In this document: in pieces, positions 12,403-13,045 of the stretch
Layout: every line of letters begins with the position of its first letter
How positions within the stretch are numbered: position 1 is the first letter of the stretch
Assembly: GCA_023423675.1 (NCBI GenBank)
Contig: JAFAFD010000071.1
Coordinates: forward strand, 1-13,045
Source: Pseudomonadota bacterium
Lineage (GTDB): Bacteria; Pseudomonadota; Gammaproteobacteria; Xanthomonadales; Xanthomonadaceae
Reading direction: 5' to 3'
DNA length: 13,045 bases
Notes under the pieces: model-generated
Told to the model about the DNA's origin: nothing
What the model saw: only the letters and a program-made list of their open reading frames with translations
Databases searched by the model: none
Program-made: the position numbers and the translations under genes

Positions 12403-13023
12403 ATGGCGAAGCTCTACTTCTACTACTCCGCGATGAATGCGGGGAAGACCACCACCCTGCTGCAGTCCGCGCACAACTACCGCGAGCGCGGCATGCGGGT
12501 GGCCATCCTCACCCCCAAGCTGGATGTCCGCGCCGGCAGCGGCACCGTGGCCTCACGGATCGGCCTGCAGGCGGAGGGCATCGCCTTCGCCCGCGAGGAC
12601 GACCTGCAGCGGATCGTGGAAGCCGACATCGCCGCGCACGGCCCCCTGCATTGCGTGCTGGTGGACGAGGCGCAGTTCCTGACCAAGCCGCAGGTGTGGC
12701 AGTTGAGCGAGGTGGTGGATGCGCTGCGCATCCCGGTGCTCTGCTACGGCCTGCGCACCGATTTCCGCGGCGAGCTGTTCGAGGGCAGCCAATACCTGCT
12801 GGCCTGGGCGGACGAGCTGAGCGAGATCAAGACCATCTGCCACAGCGGCAAGAAGGCGACGATGACCGTGCGCGTGGACGAGGCCGGGCGCGCGGTGCAG
12901 GACGGCCCGCAGGTCGAGATCGGCGGCAACGAGCGCTACGTCTCGGTCAGCCGCGCGGAGTTCAAGAAGGTGATGGCCGGCGAGGGCAGCATCGAGCCGC
13001 TGCAGGCGCCGCTGCCGTTGTGA
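12403..13023 (+). CDS. tdk: thymidine kinase (type II)
   Basis: Tdk is a cytosolic salvage enzyme that phosphorylates thymidine to dTMP using ATP. The 206-residue protein has the P-loop SAMNAGKT at 9-16, the DEAQF motif at 88-92 with catalytic-base Glu89, and the CYGLRTDF block at 114-121 that leads to the substrate-binding lasso. [14 protein letters not shown] at 174-187 is the conserved C-terminal segment contacting thymidine. The structural zinc site seems degenerate: only Cys146 remains in TICHSGKK, and the later Cys/His positions read SVSRAEF. Length is normal for the family. It has no Shine-Dalgarno, and the start is set by the Walker A position and the -10 box just upstream. It is divergent from rep. 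Twenty-two bases follow the stop to the window end with no gene seen. Confidence 0.95.
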   Translation: MAKLYFYYSAMNAGKTTTLLQSAHNYRERGMRVAILTPKLDVRAGSGTVASRIGLQAEGIAFAREDDLQRIVEADIAAHGPLHCVLVDEAQFLTKPQVWQLSEVVDALRIPVLCYGLRTDFRGELFEGSQYLLAWADELSEIKTICHSGKKATMTVRVDEAGRAVQDGPQVEIGGNERYVSVSRAEFKKVMAGEGSIEPLQAPLPL

Positions 13024-13045
13024 CCCGGGCGCTGCCGCTCAGCGG

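Noticed and set aside
12340..12474. Extension of rep to a start at 12474
   Set aside because: It would overlap the tdk coding start, and the ATG at 12339 puts the Q-motif at the usual position.
1..13045. CRISPR arrays, insertion sequences, integrase sites, tRNA or rRNA genes
   Set aside because: Looked for by eye; no regularly spaced repeats, transposase motifs, att-like repeats or tRNA-like folds were found.

Overview
This is a GC-rich chromosomal window, most likely from a gammaproteobacterium of the Xanthomonadaceae/Lysobacteraceae (Stenotrophomonas, Xanthomonas or a close relative). The inference rests on very high GC at third codon positions, the Rep, PlsB, TtcA and Tdk protein types, and TANNNT-like -10 boxes placed directly before genes. 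No mobile element, CRISPR array, tRNA or rRNA was seen. Genes are tightly packed and no gene-free stretch exceeds about 300 bp.

Left end (1-2006): the 5' part of ttcA (tRNA 2-thiocytidine synthesis) runs out of the window on the minus strand. It is divergent from a small DUF465/YdcH-type coiled-coil gene, which converges on cfa (cyclopropane fatty acid synthase, minus strand).

Middle (2007-5242): three tightly linked plus-strand genes (2007-2675, 2672-3304, 3314-3964) each encode a protein of about 210-220 residues with one N-terminal membrane anchor and a beta-rich extracytoplasmic domain. They end stop-to-stop against a minus-strand gene for a 425-residue multipass membrane protein. None of the four is a family I can name with confidence. 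They are the best candidate here for an undescribed envelope system.

Right half (5357-13045): on the minus strand, in transcription order, lie rep (DNA helicase), a HAD-superfamily lipoprotein phosphatase (DUF2608-like), a compact non-coding locus, an unknown lipoprotein translationally coupled to plsB, and plsB (glycerol-3-phosphate acyltransferase). The 425-residue membrane protein gene follows 114 bp further on. The non-coding locus (9291-9445) has a near-consensus sigma70 promoter, about 120 nt with three stable hairpins, and a textbook intrinsic terminator. It reads either as a small RNA gene or as an attenuated leader of the lipoprotein-plsB operon. tdk (thymidine kinase) is divergent from rep and has a -10 box so close to its ATG that its mRNA may be leaderless.

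A lipid and envelope theme links plsB (first step of phospholipid synthesis), cfa (modification of finished phospholipids), two lipoproteins and the four unknown membrane proteins. The remaining genes (ttcA, rep, tdk) are housekeeping functions in tRNA modification, replication restart and nucleotide salvage.
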